Below, piece by piece: positions 26,767-35,419 of a DNA stretch of 64,000 nucleotides (positions within the stretch are counted from its first letter, which is position 1; each line of letters starts with the position of its first letter). Both the position numbers and the translations under genes were made by a program. This stretch comes from Halorubrum sp. F4. GTDB lineage: Archaea > Halobacteriota > Halobacteria > Halobacteriales > Haloferacaceae. The stretch spans positions 281,758-345,757 of the forward strand of contig NZ_JAPDFS010000004.1 in the NCBI RefSeq assembly GCF_027257195.1. The letters are read 5' to 3'. Below the pieces are notes generated by a model. The model worked only from the letters and a program-made list of their open reading frames with translations, was not told where the DNA came from and ran no database searches.

Positions 26767-28031
26767 TCCGTCACCTCCCAGAGCTCGACGTCGACGACGT
26801 CGCCGGCGTCGAGGCCCTCCCTCGGCTCCGGCACGACGACCCAGCCGTCCGCGAGCGCGACGCTCGAGAGGACGCCCGATCCGCTCGCCCGGGTGGGCGT
26901 CGCGACGAACGCGGGGTCGTCCGCGTCGCGGTCGGCGTCCCCGTTGCGGTCGGAGTCGACCTCGTCGGACAGCTTCACGCGGGCGAACGTCCGCGTGCCG
27001 GGCTCGCTCGCGACCTTGCGGTCGAGTCGCGCTCCCCGGGTCGGGAACGGGTCGGCGGTCGTTCCGCCCACGCGCTTCTGCACGGGACGAAGGAACTGGA
27101 CCGCGTTGACGATACAGGCCACGGGGTACCCCGGAAGCGACACCACGGGCGTCCCGTCCACGCGACCGAGACACACCGGATGACCGGGTTTGAGCGCGAC
27201 GCCGTGGACCAGGACCTCGCCGAGGTCGTCGACGACCTCCGGGAGGAGGTCGCGCTCGCCGACCGAGGAGCCGCCGGTGGTGACGACCACGTCGGCGTCG
27301 AGGTCGCGCTCGATCGCGGCCGCGAGCGCGTCCTCGTCGTCGGTGACGACCTCGCGGTATCGGGCCTCGCCGCCCCACCGCTCGACCAGCCGCGAGACGG
27401 TGAGCCCGTTCGTCTCGATCACCTCGCCGGGCTCCGGATCCGACTGGACGAGCTCCTCGCCGGTCGGGATCACCGCCACGGTCGGGCGCTCGTGGACGAC
27501 GACCTCGTCGAGGCCGACCGACTTACACAGCCCCAGATCGGACGGTCGGAGGGTCTCGCCCGCCTCGTAGAGGCGCTGGCCGTCCGCGACGTCCTCGCCG
27601 GCCGCGCCGACGTTCTCGCCGGCGGCGACCGCGTCGAACGTCTCGACCTCGTCGCCGATCGACTCGACGTGTTCGATCATCACGACCGCGTCCGCGCCCT
27701 CGGGAAGCGCGCTCCCCGTGTGAACCCGGGCGGCCTCGCCCGGGGAGATCGCTCCGTCCTCGCGGTCGCGCTCCCGCAGGACGGCCGGCGACCGGTCCGA
27801 CGCGCCGAAGGTGTCCTCCGCGCGGACCGCGTATCCGTCCATCGCCGCCCGGTCGTAGCCCGGCACGGGCGCGGGCGCGTCGATCGGCTCGGCGAGGACT
27901 CGCCCGTCGGCGTCGGCGAGGCGGACCGTCTCGGTCCGGCCGTGGGCCTCGGCCGCGTCGAGCAGCGTCGTCCGCGCCTCGGCGACGCGGGTCCGACGCT
28001 TGAACCCGGCCTCGTGTCTGTCGTGGCTCAT
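26763..28031 (-). CDS. moeA: Molybdopterin molybdenumtransferase MoeA
   Basis: A 422-aa normal-length MoeA without the extra domain. Domains I-IV are in order: PGYDRAAMDGYAVRAEDTFG, GSALPEGADAVVMIEHV, IPTGEELV, VVTTGGSSVGERD (MPT-binding), GVALKPGHPVCLG and LPGYPVACIV. It is first in a two-gene operon with the fused paralogue (ATGA overlap), as in other archaea. The pair may be specialised for Mo and W, but sequence does not say which. MoaB is at 13.0 kb. Confidence 0.93.
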   Translation of the reverse strand: MSHDRHEAGFKRRTRVAEARTTLLDAAEAHGRTETVRLADADGRVLAEPIDAPAPVPGYDRAAMDGYAVRAEDTFGASDRSPAVLRERDREDGAISPGEAARVHTGSALPEGADAVVMIEHVESIGDEVETFDAVAAGENVGAAGEDVADGQRLYEAGETLRPSDLGLCKSVGLDEVVVHERPTVAVIPTGEELVQSDPEPGEVIETNGLTVSRLVERWGGEARYREVVTDDEDALAAAIERDLDADVVVTTGGSSVGERDLLPEVVDDLGEVLVHGVALKPGHPVCLGRVDGTPVVSLPGYPVACIVNAVQFLRPVQKRVGGTTADPFPTRGARLDRKVASEPGTRTFARVKLSDEVDSDRNGDADRDADDPAFVATPTRASGSGVLSSVALADGWVVVPEPREGLDAGDVVDVELWEVTE

Positions 28032-28096
28032 GGTCGTCCGTTTCGCCTCCGCGGGCAAAAACCCCGCTTCCCCGGCGGTCGACCGAACTCGCGGAC

Positions 28097-28957
28097 CTAC
28101 CTGAACCACGAGAGCGCCCGCCCGAACCGGTGGACCCCCTGTGAGAGGCCGACCCGCGCCATCGAGGCCGCCTCCGCGGCCCCGCGTACCGCGGCGGCAG
28201 TTCCGCGGCCGACGCCCGTCCGGGCGTAGTACCCGGACTTTCGGCCGGCGGCGACCAGGTAGTGTCTCGCCGCCATCGGGACCGGTGCGCGCTTCCCGCT
28301 CGCGCTCGTCGTCCCCTCGCGGACGGCCGCGAGGACGTCCTCCGCGGTCACGTCGTCGACCGACGCTCGTCCTCGGACCGTCAGCTCGGTGAACGCCCGA
28401 CCGACGTAGTTCAGGTGGTGGGCGTCGCTGGCGGCGACGCCGGGATAACCGTGGAGCGCGGCGAATCGCCTGGCACGCCGGTTGCGATAGCCGGTGAACA
28501 GCCAGGCGTTGAAGGTCTCGATCGCGTCGACCTCGTCGACCGGGTCCTGACCGTCGGCCGCGTCGGAATCCGGCTCGGGAACGGGGACGTGTCGCCGCCG
28601 GACCCCGTGACGCGACCGCTGGAAGGGATGCGGAACGACCGCGACCCCGCCGTGGTCGTGGATCCACGTCACCGTCTCCGCGTAGGACTTCCGACGCGGC
28701 GGCATCCGGTCGACCCCGATCGCGAGCAGGTGGCCGTGAGCGGTCGACACCTCGACGCCGGGGATGCCGATCAGTCCGTATTCGGGGGCGAGTTCGGCCG
28801 CGCGTCTCGACTCGCCCATCGTGTCGTGGTCGGTGATCACGACCGCGTCGAGGCCGATGTCCGCGGCGTGTTCCAAGATCAGATCGACCGGCTCGTGGCC
28901 GTCGTAGCTGTCCTCCGAGTGGACGTGTAGGTCGATCCTGACGGTGACGCTGGACAC
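28097..28957 (-). CDS. PHP-domain phosphoesterase
   Basis: 286 aa. PHP metal-binding motifs: RIDLHVHSEDSYDG (two His at about 11 and 13), ITDHDTMG, GVEVSTAHGH, VVPHPFQ and AASDAHH. Residues after about 200 form a helical, basic C-terminal region with an amphipathic look (HYLVAAGRKSGYYARTG). It likely hydrolyses a phosphate ester or nucleoside bisphosphate; the substrate is unknown. The start at 28957 is supported by the TATA box at 28981-28987. Confidence 0.87.
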   Translation of the reverse strand: MSSVTVRIDLHVHSEDSYDGHEPVDLILEHAADIGLDAVVITDHDTMGESRRAAELAPEYGLIGIPGVEVSTAHGHLLAIGVDRMPPRRKSYAETVTWIHDHGGVAVVPHPFQRSRHGVRRRHVPVPEPDSDAADGQDPVDEVDAIETFNAWLFTGYRNRRARRFAALHGYPGVAASDAHHLNYVGRAFTELTVRGRASVDDVTAEDVLAAVREGTTSASGKRAPVPMAARHYLVAAGRKSGYYARTGVGRGTAAAVRGAAEAASMARVGLSQGVHRFGRALSWFR

Positions 28958-28980
28958 GTCCCCGAGTAGACGGTCGACGA

Positions 28981-28987
28981 TATATAA
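28981..28987 (-). promoter_or_regulatory. TATA box of the PHP-domain gene
   Basis: On the minus strand TTATATA lies 24-30 bases before the ATG at 28957. The downstream stretch to 29110 has no gene; it holds direct repeats of ACTCGAACG (29045-29053, 29066-29074). Confidence 0.6.
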
Positions 28988-29110
28988 GCGTCCGATGTGA
29001 GCGCGTCCGAGGGATGCGATATCGGCTCGAACGCGATGAATCCCACTCGAACGTGACGAGGACGAACTCGAACGGGACGAACTCGATCCTCTCCGCGGGC
29101 GCGATCGGCG

Positions 29111-30052
29111 CTACTCGAACAGCCCGCGGATCCGGTCGGCGACCGACTTCTCGTCGGCCTCCGCCTGCTCCTCCGCGCGCTGTTGCTCGCGAAGTTCGCG
29201 TAACGCGGCGGCCTGGTCGTCGGTCCCCTCGCCGCTCGCGGTCTGCTTCTCGCCGCCCTGGAGTCCCTTGAGCTGGGAGACCGCGTCGTCGACGGTGCCG
29301 GTCGAGGTCCGCGTCTCCGTCGCTGACCCGGAGAGCACCCCCGGATCGACGTCGGCGTCGTCGACGGCGGTCGTGTTCAGCTCCAGCCGACGTCCCTCCG
29401 AGCGCTCGACGCCGCCCCAGGTGAGCTCCGCGTCGTCGAGCTCGCGCTCGATGTCGGCGCGGACCTGCTCGTCGGTGACCGCTTCGCCCCCCGAGCTCCC
29501 GTCACCGGCCGAACCGGCGTCGCCGGCCGCGCCGCCGGCGGCCGCGGCTCCGACCCCGCCGGCCGCTCCCGCCGTCGACGCCTGCTCGACGCGATGGGCG
29601 ACGAGCGCCGCTCCGGTCGCGCCGATGACGGCGACGAGCCCGACGCTGTAGAGGGCGACGACCTGCGCGCTGTAGTCCGGCGGCTCGGGAACGTTCCAGT
29701 CGTGGGGATACACGCGGACGAACCAGCCGACCGCGACGAGACAGACCGTCGCGCCGGCGCTCCCGAGGTAGAGCATGCGGCGGTCGACCGGGAGGAGGAC
29801 CACGACGCCGAGGAGGAGCCCCGGGAGTCCGAGGGCGGCGGCGACCGCGGCCACCTGTCGGACCGAGTACGTCGAGAGCGTGTTCGACGGCAACGTCGCG
29901 CTGTAGAGGAACACGGCTATCCCGACGATCCCCAGGCCGAGCCCCACGAAGAAGAGCCCGAACCCGGCGTACACGTCGACGGCCCGGTCGGGGTCGCCGA
30001 TGTACCGTCGGTAGTAGCCGAAAAGCGGGTTCGTCTCGCTCGAATCGCTCAT
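29111..30052 (-). CDS. Haloarchaeal four-helix membrane protein, unknown
   Basis: 313 aa. An N-terminal soluble part (NPLFGYYRRYIGDPDRAVDVY), then four hydrophobic segments at about 27-49, 65-90, 94-112 and 131-151, an Ala/Gly-rich linker, then a cytoplasmic acidic C-terminal domain with QLKGLQGGEKQTASG and a helical end (LRELREQQRAEEQAEADEKS). I know this layout as a conserved haloarchaeal membrane protein without assigned function. It is monocistronic. Confidence 0.8.
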   Translation of the reverse strand: MSDSSETNPLFGYYRRYIGDPDRAVDVYAGFGLFFVGLGLGIVGIAVFLYSATLPSNTLSTYSVRQVAAVAAALGLPGLLLGVVVLLPVDRRMLYLGSAGATVCLVAVGWFVRVYPHDWNVPEPPDYSAQVVALYSVGLVAVIGATGAALVAHRVEQASTAGAAGGVGAAAAGGAAGDAGSAGDGSSGGEAVTDEQVRADIERELDDAELTWGGVERSEGRRLELNTTAVDDADVDPGVLSGSATETRTSTGTVDDAVSQLKGLQGGEKQTASGEGTDDQAAALRELREQQRAEEQAEADEKSVADRIRGLFE

Positions 30053-30152
30053 GTCTCGACGTTTCCGCCGAGTCTAATGATTGTTGCCCCCGCGTCCGCG
30101 AGTCGGTTCATCCCTCGGCGTGGCCTCAGCTCTCACCGCTGATTCCGTGGCC

Positions 30153-30389
30153 TCAGCTCGCCGGCTCCATCTCCTCCCAGCCGGCCGCGTCGCCGCGCAG
30201 CAGCGATCCGACGATCCAGACGACCGCGTCGACGCCGCGGTCCGCCTCGAGGTCTCCCCGCTCGACGCGTTCCACGAACCGATCCAGGTCGTCGAGATCG
30301 ATCCGCCCGCAGGCCACCGCGTCCGTGATCGTGTCAGTGTCGCTTTCCAGCACGCCGAGAAGGTTCGTGTCGACCGCGTTCGCTCCCAT
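30153..30389 (-). CDS. Small acidic protein, unknown
   Basis: 78 aa, rich in Asp/Glu and helix-forming (DLDDLDRFVERVERGDLEAD, AVVWIVGSLLRGDAAGWEEM). No family recognised. The start at 30389 lies 24-34 bases from the AT-rich element at 30413-30423, which supports it as a real leaderless gene. Confidence 0.6.
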   Translation of the reverse strand: MGANAVDTNLLGVLESDTDTITDAVACGRIDLDDLDRFVERVERGDLEADRGVDAVVWIVGSLLRGDAAGWEEMEPAS

Positions 30390-30412
30390 TACAAAGAGAA
30401 CTACAAACCGAG

Positions 30413-30423
30413 TTAATATATTA
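30413..30423. promoter_or_regulatory. AT-rich palindromic promoter element between divergent genes
   Basis: TTAATATATTA is the most AT-rich stretch nearby. It is placed 24-34 bases before the minus-strand start at 30389, fitting a TATA box for that gene. Confidence 0.5.
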
Positions 30424-30516
30424 GTATCGGTTCATACGGTGAGGAGCACTCGTGAAACGATCCCGTTCGACCCCTGTGTTTTTCACGGCCGGCGTCCACC
30501 ACTCACCCGAGAGACC

Positions 30517-30708
30517 GTGTCGACCGAGTGCCCGCGCTGTGGATCCGCGCTGACGACGTTCACGCTCGGCGGGGCCGAGGCCGTCGGCTGTGACGCCTGC
30601 GGCTACGCCGGCGTCGAGGTCGACCATTCCGGCGAACCCCGCATCGTCGAGAGCTGGGAGGAGGCGCTCGAACGGTTCGGCGGGGAGAGCAAGCGTAGAG
30701 AGGAGTAA
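30517..30708 (+). CDS. Zinc-ribbon small protein
   Basis: 63 aa from the GTG at 30517 (read as Met): STECPRCGSALTTF then AVGCDACGYAGVEV give two CxxC knuckles, a TFIIB-like zinc ribbon, followed by an acidic helix (IVESWEEALERFGGE). An upstream in-frame ATG at 30325 would put an unrelated basic stretch in front, so it is rejected. It is first of a run of three same-strand genes (next start 3 bases after its stop). Confidence 0.75.
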   Translation: MSTECPRCGSALTTFTLGGAEAVGCDACGYAGVEVDHSGEPRIVESWEEALERFGGESKRREE

Positions 30709-30711
30709 GGA

Positions 30712-31488
30712 ATGTCATCGCTCGATATCACCGACGACCACCGAGAACGCATCGAGGCGCTCCGCGCGGAGCTGGCCGACCGACACGCCGGCCCGTACGC
30801 GACCGTGGGGACCGAGGAGGTCCTCTCGTATCTGCTCGACCTCGCCGAGGCCGTCGACGACCCGGATCGCTCGGCCGACGTCGATCGGCTGGCAACCGGG
30901 GAATCCGGCTCCGAAGCCGATACCGAGGGCGTCGACGACGAGGGTTCCGACGCCGACGGGGGACGAGTCCCCTTCGACCGGGAGTCGGCTCGCGAGACGC
31001 TCCGCGAACGCAACCGGAGACACGGCGATCCCGAGGAGGCGGAGCGCTCGGACCTGTACTCGATCGCCGCCGCGTTCGACGTCGCCGGCCGCAGCGACAT
31101 GGCCAAGGACGAGCTCGTCGAGGCGATCCTCGACGCGGCCGCGGCGCTGGCGGACGACCCCTTCGCCCACGTGGACGTGACGGTTCCCGGGGTCGCGGCC
31201 GATGCAAACGACGTAGACGACGCGGACGACGCGGCCGACGCAGACGACGCGGACGACGAGAACGCCGAGGACGACGCGGACGGCGAGGCCGATAACGGAA
31301 ACGAGAACGACGCGGCCGACGGCGGTGCCGGCCAGCTGAACGCGATGATGAGCCTGCTCGACACTCACGACGACAAGTGGCGGGAGGGCGACGGCGACGC
31401 GCGGTACGAGGTGGAACTGCCCGACGGGGACGTCGAGACGGCCCGCACCAAGGACGACGTGCGGGCGCTCCTGTTCAGGAACTACTGA
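30712..31488 (+). CDS. Acidic haloarchaeal protein, unknown
   Basis: 258 aa. Two short ordered helical parts (about 1-45: DDHRERIEALRAELADRHAG; about 115-150: SDLYSIAAAFDVAGRSDMAK) are separated by Asp-rich runs. The C-terminus, ARYEVELPDGDVETARTKDD, looks like a small folded beta domain. I recognise no family. It is in an operon with the zinc-ribbon gene before it and the coiled-coil-like gene after it. Confidence 0.65.
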   Translation: MSSLDITDDHRERIEALRAELADRHAGPYATVGTEEVLSYLLDLAEAVDDPDRSADVDRLATGESGSEADTEGVDDEGSDADGGRVPFDRESARETLRERNRRHGDPEEAERSDLYSIAAAFDVAGRSDMAKDELVEAILDAAAALADDPFAHVDVTVPGVAADANDVDDADDAADADDADDENAEDDADGEADNGNENDAADGGAGQLNAMMSLLDTHDDKWREGDGDARYEVELPDGDVETARTKDDVRALLFRNY

Positions 31489-31491
31489 CCC

Positions 31492-31833
31492 ATGGGACTC
31501 CTCACGAGGCTTCGCGAGTGGCTCGGCGGCCTGCTCGGCGGTTCAGGAGAGACGGACGACGAGGTCGGCGAGGAGACGGCCGGATCGGAGCCGACGGAAC
31601 CGGCGGGATCGGACGACGACCGACTCGATCCGGGTGCCGCCACCGAGACCAGGTCGACCGCGCCCGACGACGCGGTCGACAAGCTCCGGGAGCTACGGCA
31701 GGATTCACCGCCCGAAGAGAAGGAGATGGAGGAGAAGAAGGGGAACGAGGAAACGAAGGAGAGGGAGGAGAATCAAGGATCGGCCGACGGAACCGAACCG
31801 GACGAGCCCGCCGCCGGCGACGGGAAGCGTTAG
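31492..31833 (+). CDS. Small acidic protein with Gly/Leu N-terminus and Glu/Lys-rich tail
   Basis: 113 aa. It starts MGLLTRLREWLGGLLGG, an amphipathic helix, then a disordered stretch with many Asp/Ser and a charged Glu/Lys helix (PPEEKEMEEKKGNEETKERE). A similar 'DDAVDKLREL' segment also appears in the membrane protein at 29.1 kb (DDAVSQLKGLQ), hinting at a shared haloarchaeal module. Function unknown. It begins 3 bases after the previous stop. Confidence 0.55.
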   Translation: MGLLTRLREWLGGLLGGSGETDDEVGEETAGSEPTEPAGSDDDRLDPGAATETRSTAPDDAVDKLRELRQDSPPEEKEMEEKKGNEETKEREENQGSADGTEPDEPAAGDGKR

Positions 31834-31857
31834 GTCGCGGCGGTCGAAGGAACGGAC

Positions 31858-32313
31858 ATGCGCACGGACCAGGAACACGTCGCGCGGACGATCGAGCTCG
31901 CCGAGGAGGCGCTGTCGGACGGGAACACCCCGTTCGGCGCGCTGTTGGTCGTCGACGGCGAGGTGCGAAGGGAGTCGAAGAACACGACCCTGACCGACGA
32001 GGACGTCTCCGCACACCCGGAGCTCAAGCTGGCTCGATGGGCCGGCCGCGAGCTCTCGGCCGAGGAGCTGGCCGACTGTACGATGTACGCGAGCACCGAG
32101 CCGTGTCCGATGTGTACCGCCGCGATCCACTACGCCGGGATCGACCGCGTCGTCTTCGGCGTCGCGGGCGAGACGCTCCACGAGCTCACCGGCGGGGGGA
32201 TCCCGATCCCCGCCGCCGAGGTGATCCGGCGAGCCGACGGCGACACCGCCGTGGAGGGACCGATCGCGACCGAGGCCGCGATGGCCGTCCACCGCTCCTT
32301 CTACGGGGAGTGA
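31858..32313 (+). CDS. Cytidine/deoxycytidylate-type nucleoside (base) deaminase
   Basis: 151 aa of the tRNA-adenosine/guanine-deaminase group. The zinc site is AHPEL (His about 53, catalytic Glu about 55) plus STEPCPMCTAA (Cys about 83 and 86). The usual HAE reads HPE here. Substrate could be guanine, cytosine or a related base. The PfkB-type kinase begins 2 bases after its stop, and a BtpA-like protein follows convergently. Confidence 0.87.
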   Translation: MRTDQEHVARTIELAEEALSDGNTPFGALLVVDGEVRRESKNTTLTDEDVSAHPELKLARWAGRELSAEELADCTMYASTEPCPMCTAAIHYAGIDRVVFGVAGETLHELTGGGIPIPAAEVIRRADGDTAVEGPIATEAAMAVHRSFYGE

Positions 32314-32315
32314 CG

Positions 32316-33377
32316 ATGCCGTCCGAGAACGTCGATGGCTCCGAGAACGTCGATGGCTCCGAGAACGCCGACGGCACCGAAACGCTCACGGATCCGCCGC
32401 GGGTCACCACCATCGGCGCGGCCGCGGTCGACGAGTGGTACGCCGTCTCGAACCTCCCGGAGCCGGACGGCGGCGCGTACGCGAGCGAGGTCGAGACCGC
32501 CCCGGGCGGCGTCGGCGCGAACGTGGCGGTCGGTCTCGATCGGCTCGGCCGCGACGTCGGGCTGGTCAGCCGCGTCGGCGACGACGAATACGGTCGCCTG
32601 GCGCGCTCCTGGCTGGCCGAGACCGGCGTCGACGGGTCACGGATCGAGGTCGGGGACGACCCGACGACGCGGTCGGTGATCCTCAGCGCGCCGGACGGCG
32701 AGCGCGCCATCGTCACCGCCGGGGAGAGCGTCCGCGAACTGCGGCTCGACTCGGCGACCCTCGAGTCGGTCGTCGGGAGCGAGGTCGTCTTCCTCACGGC
32801 GTACGCGCCGGACCGCGTCGCCCGATCGGTGCTCGATCGGGTTCTCGACGCGCCCGAGGCCGACCGGCCGGCGCTCGTCTTCGACCTCTCGGGACCGGTC
32901 ACCGAACTCGCCGGTCGCGGGACCGAACCGGAGACGGTCCACGGCTACCTCCACCACGCCGACCTCTTCGTCGCCGGCGGCGTCGCCGCGCCCGCCTACT
33001 TCGGCGGACGCGAGGCCGCTGTCGATCGGCTCGCCGCGGTCCGCACCCCGTCCGTCGGCCCCGCGGTCCTCACCCACGGCGCGGACGGGATGACCGTGAT
33101 CGCGGACGGTGAGACGACGCGAGTCGACGCGTTCGAGGTCGACGTCGTCGACACGACCGGAGCGGGCGACGCGTTCCTCGCCGGCCTGATCGACCGGTGG
33201 CTCCTGACGGAACGCGACTCGGCGGAGGAGCGCTCGGACGAGGCGCTCGTCGACGCCGTCCGGTTCGCGGCCGCGGTCGCGGCGATCAACTGTACGGAGC
33301 GGTTCACACAGACCGGGCTGCCGACCCGCGAGGAGGTCCGGGCGTTTCTCGCGGAGCGCGGCGTGGATCTACGGTGA
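32316..33377 (+). CDS. PfkB-family carbohydrate/nucleoside kinase
   Basis: 353 aa. PfkB signatures: APGGVGANVAVGLDRLG (about 60-80), and VVDTTGAGDAFLAGLID (catalytic Asp in GAGD). The substrate is a sugar or nucleoside; in haloarchaea this family includes ribose-1-phosphate kinase and ribokinase-like enzymes. The first 24 residues are three copies of a six-residue repeat (SENVDG type), not part of the fold. Tightly coupled to the deaminase gene. Confidence 0.88.
   Translation: MPSENVDGSENVDGSENADGTETLTDPPRVTTIGAAAVDEWYAVSNLPEPDGGAYASEVETAPGGVGANVAVGLDRLGRDVGLVSRVGDDEYGRLARSWLAETGVDGSRIEVGDDPTTRSVILSAPDGERAIVTAGESVRELRLDSATLESVVGSEVVFLTAYAPDRVARSVLDRVLDAPEADRPALVFDLSGPVTELAGRGTEPETVHGYLHHADLFVAGGVAAPAYFGGREAAVDRLAAVRTPSVGPAVLTHGADGMTVIADGETTRVDAFEVDVVDTTGAGDAFLAGLIDRWLLTERDSAEERSDEALVDAVRFAAAVAAINCTERFTQTGLPTREEVRAFLAERGVDLR
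32322..32375. repeat. Three tandem 18-bp repeats at the 5' end of the PfkB gene
   Basis: Two identical and one variant copy of TCCGAGAACGTCGATGGC are joined head to tail and encode SENVDG, SENVDG and SENADG. They extend a low-complexity N-terminal tail and are probably slippage products. Confidence 0.9.
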
Positions 33378-33407
33378 CGCGGAAGGGGGACGGGAGGGGC
33401 CGTTCGC

Positions 33408-34235
33408 TCACCGGACCTCGTCCGCCCGCTCCACGAGCTTCGTGACCCGGTCGGGATCGACCGGCGCGGTCGTCTCGCCGCCCTCCTTCAGCGCGGTCCC
33501 GACGATGACGCCGTCCGCGACGCCGAGGATCTCGCCGATCGTGTCGGGGCGGACGCCGCTGCCGACGAACACCGGCGTGTCGAGCCCGTGTCGCTCGCGC
33601 TCGGCGACGACCGCCTCCAGCGCGTCGTCGTCGACCGCGTGTCCGGTCCCCGACCCCGAGGCGATCACGGCGTCCGCGAGGCCGCGTTCCGCGGTGTCCG
33701 CGAACGACTCCGCGGAGTATCCCGCCGGGGTGAGCGGCGCCGAGTGTTTCACGTCGGTGTCGGCGAAGACCCCGACGTCGACGCCGAGCCGCTCGCGGAG
33801 TCGGATCGTCTCGTGGGCGCGTCCCTCGACGATCCCCTGGTCCGTGACTCGCGCGCCCGTGTGAACGTTCACGCGGACGAACTCCGCCCCGACCGCGGCC
33901 GCGACGGAGACGGCCGCCTCGACGTCGTTCCGGAGGACGTTGATCCCGAGCGGTAAGTCGACCGCGGCCGCGACCTCGGTCGCCGCACGGGTCGTCGCCG
34001 CGACCGTGTGTTTCGGCACGTCGTCGGGGTAGAACGGGGCGTCGCCGAAGTTCTCGATCATCAGCCCGTCGACGCCGCCCGCCTCGAGTCTCGTCGCGTC
34101 GCTCACGGCGCGCTCGACGGCCGCGTCCATCGCGACCGCCCCGTCGTCGGGCGCGGCCGGCGCGCCCGGGAGCGCGGGCAGGTGTATCATGCCGATCACC
34201 GGCGCGTCCGTGCCGAACGTGGAGTCGTGGTTCAT
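33408..34235 (-). CDS. BtpA/SgcQ-family TIM-barrel protein
   Basis: 275 aa. The pattern [16 protein letters not shown] and [15 protein letters not shown], then [17 protein letters not shown] and [15 protein letters not shown], is that of the BtpA/SgcQ family, a TIM barrel linked in cyanobacteria to photosystem I biogenesis and elsewhere to sugar catabolism. Here it is next to a deaminase and PfkB kinase, so a nucleoside/pentose role is more plausible. A TATA box (GTTAAAC on the minus strand at 34259-34265) lies 24-30 bases from the start. Confidence 0.85.
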   Translation of the reverse strand: MNHDSTFGTDAPVIGMIHLPALPGAPAAPDDGAVAMDAAVERAVSDATRLEAGGVDGLMIENFGDAPFYPDDVPKHTVAATTRAATEVAAAVDLPLGINVLRNDVEAAVSVAAAVGAEFVRVNVHTGARVTDQGIVEGRAHETIRLRERLGVDVGVFADTDVKHSAPLTPAGYSAESFADTAERGLADAVIASGSGTGHAVDDDALEAVVAERERHGLDTPVFVGSGVRPDTIGEILGVADGVIVGTALKEGGETTAPVDPDRVTKLVERADEVR

Positions 34236-34268
34236 GCGTCCCCCGAGGAGTGCCCCCGGTTTAACGCC

Positions 34269-34314
34269 CTCGTCGTGCGGACCGACTGCGGCTCGTCGTG
34301 CGGACCGACTACGG
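34269..34314. repeat. Near-perfect tandem duplication (2 x 23 bp) in a promoter region
   Basis: Two adjacent copies of CTCGTCGTGCGGACCGACTRCGG, differing at one base, lie between the divergent BtpA-like gene and the pterin dehydratase gene. Duplicated regulatory half-sites or simple slippage are both possible. Confidence 0.8.
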
Positions 34315-34368
34315 CTCGTCGGCCCGGCGCACGGAAGCTACAAACCCCTTCGAGACCAACGGTATCCC

Positions 34369-34719
34369 ATGACATCCCCGCTCGCCGACGAGCCGGTGGA
34401 GCCGTCCGCGGAGGACGACGAACCGCTGACGCCGGAGGAGTACGCCGACCACCTCGACGAGCTCGGCGACGCCTGGGAGGTCGTCGAGGAACACCACCTC
34501 GAGGCGACGTACGCCTTCGAGGACTTCGCGAGCGCGCTCGCGTTCACGAACGACGTGGGGGAGCTCGCGGAGGCGGAGTGGCACCACCCCGACGTCCACC
34601 TCTCGTGGGGGGAGGTCCGCATCGAGATGTGGAGCCACGACATCGACGGGCTCCACCGGTCCGACTTCGTGATGGCGGCGCGGATGGACCGGATATACGA
34701 CGAGTACGACGAGGCGTGA
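34369..34719 (+). CDS. 4a-hydroxytetrahydrobiopterin dehydratase (pterin carbinolamine dehydratase)
   Basis: 116 aa. The active-site signature [21 protein letters not shown] (two adjacent His plus a further His, then Trp) matches the PCD/PhhB family. About 15 acidic residues extend the N-terminus. In haloarchaea it may serve pterin recycling or, as in other archaea, molybdopterin-like cofactor pathways; no hydroxylase is nearby. The ATG at 34369 is preferred over an upstream in-frame ATG that reads through the repeat. Confidence 0.9.
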   Translation: MTSPLADEPVEPSAEDDEPLTPEEYADHLDELGDAWEVVEEHHLEATYAFEDFASALAFTNDVGELAEAEWHHPDVHLSWGEVRIEMWSHDIDGLHRSDFVMAARMDRIYDEYDEA

Positions 34720-34770
34720 GATCCGGCCGCAAAGACCGGCGAACCGAGCCGGAACCGGTCAACGAACGCC

Positions 34771-34776
34771 TTTAAA
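34771..34776 (+). promoter_or_regulatory. TATA box of the EVE-like gene
   Basis: TTTAAA lies 25-30 bases upstream of the ATG at 34801, preceding a GGAGAAACGGAGGG stretch that includes a possible ribosome-binding site. Confidence 0.65.
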
Positions 34777-34800
34777 TCCCTCCCGGAGAAACGGAGGGCA

Positions 34801-35289
34801 ATGAGCGACAACGTCTTTCTCGTCCCGATCGACCCGGAGAACTTCGATCGAACCGTTCGATCCACGGTCGATCTCGACGAGTACGACGACCGGCCGGAGC
34901 CGCTCGCGGACCTCGAGGAGGCACGGCTGTGGGCCGTCGACGACGACAGCGGGAACGGCTCGACCTTCGACCGCATGGAGTCGGGCGACCTCCTCCTCTT
35001 CTACCACGACGGCGAGTACGTCGCCACCGGACGGGTGGGCGAGACGTTCGCCGACGAGGACCGCTGGGTCAGCGGCACGTTCTGGACCGCGTTCCCGACC
35101 ACGCGGGTGTACACGGTCGAATCGTTCGCGCCGGTCTCGGTCCCCAAACGCGGCGTCAATCGCATCTTCGACTACTCCGCGTCGTACACGCCGGGGTTCA
35201 TGCGCGTCGCCGACGCTCGCGTCACTCGCGACCTGTCCACGATCGAGACCGCCCTCGACGCCTACACCAAGCGGAACGCCGAGGCGTAG
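34801..35289 (+). CDS. EVE/PUA-like domain protein
   Basis: 162 aa. MSDNVFLVPIDPENFDRTVR, LWAVDDDSGNGSTFDRMESGD, LLLFYHDGEYVATGRVGETF and GFMRVADARVTRD fit the EVE/PUA-like small-domain pattern that recognises modified bases in nucleic acids, sometimes as part of restriction systems. There is no nuclease or partner domain here and the gene lies in the core region, so a defence role is only speculative. Full length with a strong TATA box. Confidence 0.7.
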   Translation: MSDNVFLVPIDPENFDRTVRSTVDLDEYDDRPEPLADLEEARLWAVDDDSGNGSTFDRMESGDLLLFYHDGEYVATGRVGETFADEDRWVSGTFWTAFPTTRVYTVESFAPVSVPKRGVNRIFDYSASYTPGFMRVADARVTRDLSTIETALDAYTKRNAEA

Positions 35290-35419
35290 CCGGACGGACC
35301 GAACGTTTTCGGTCGCCGACGATCCTCGCGGGCCAGCGTGACGCTCCGTCGATCGTCCCGTCGATCCCTCCGAACGGCCACAGTTCCCGGATCAACGGTC
35401 TCAATACTGCTCGAACCGG

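Noticed and set aside
29029-29087. Short direct repeats (ACTCGAACG and GACGAACTCGA) as a regulatory array
   Set aside because: Only two exact copies of each, irregular spacing, downstream of a gene end; likely chance or slippage.
34801-35289. EVE-like protein as part of a modification-dependent restriction system
   Set aside because: It stands in the GC-rich core with its own promoter and no nuclease neighbour; there is no link to the island.
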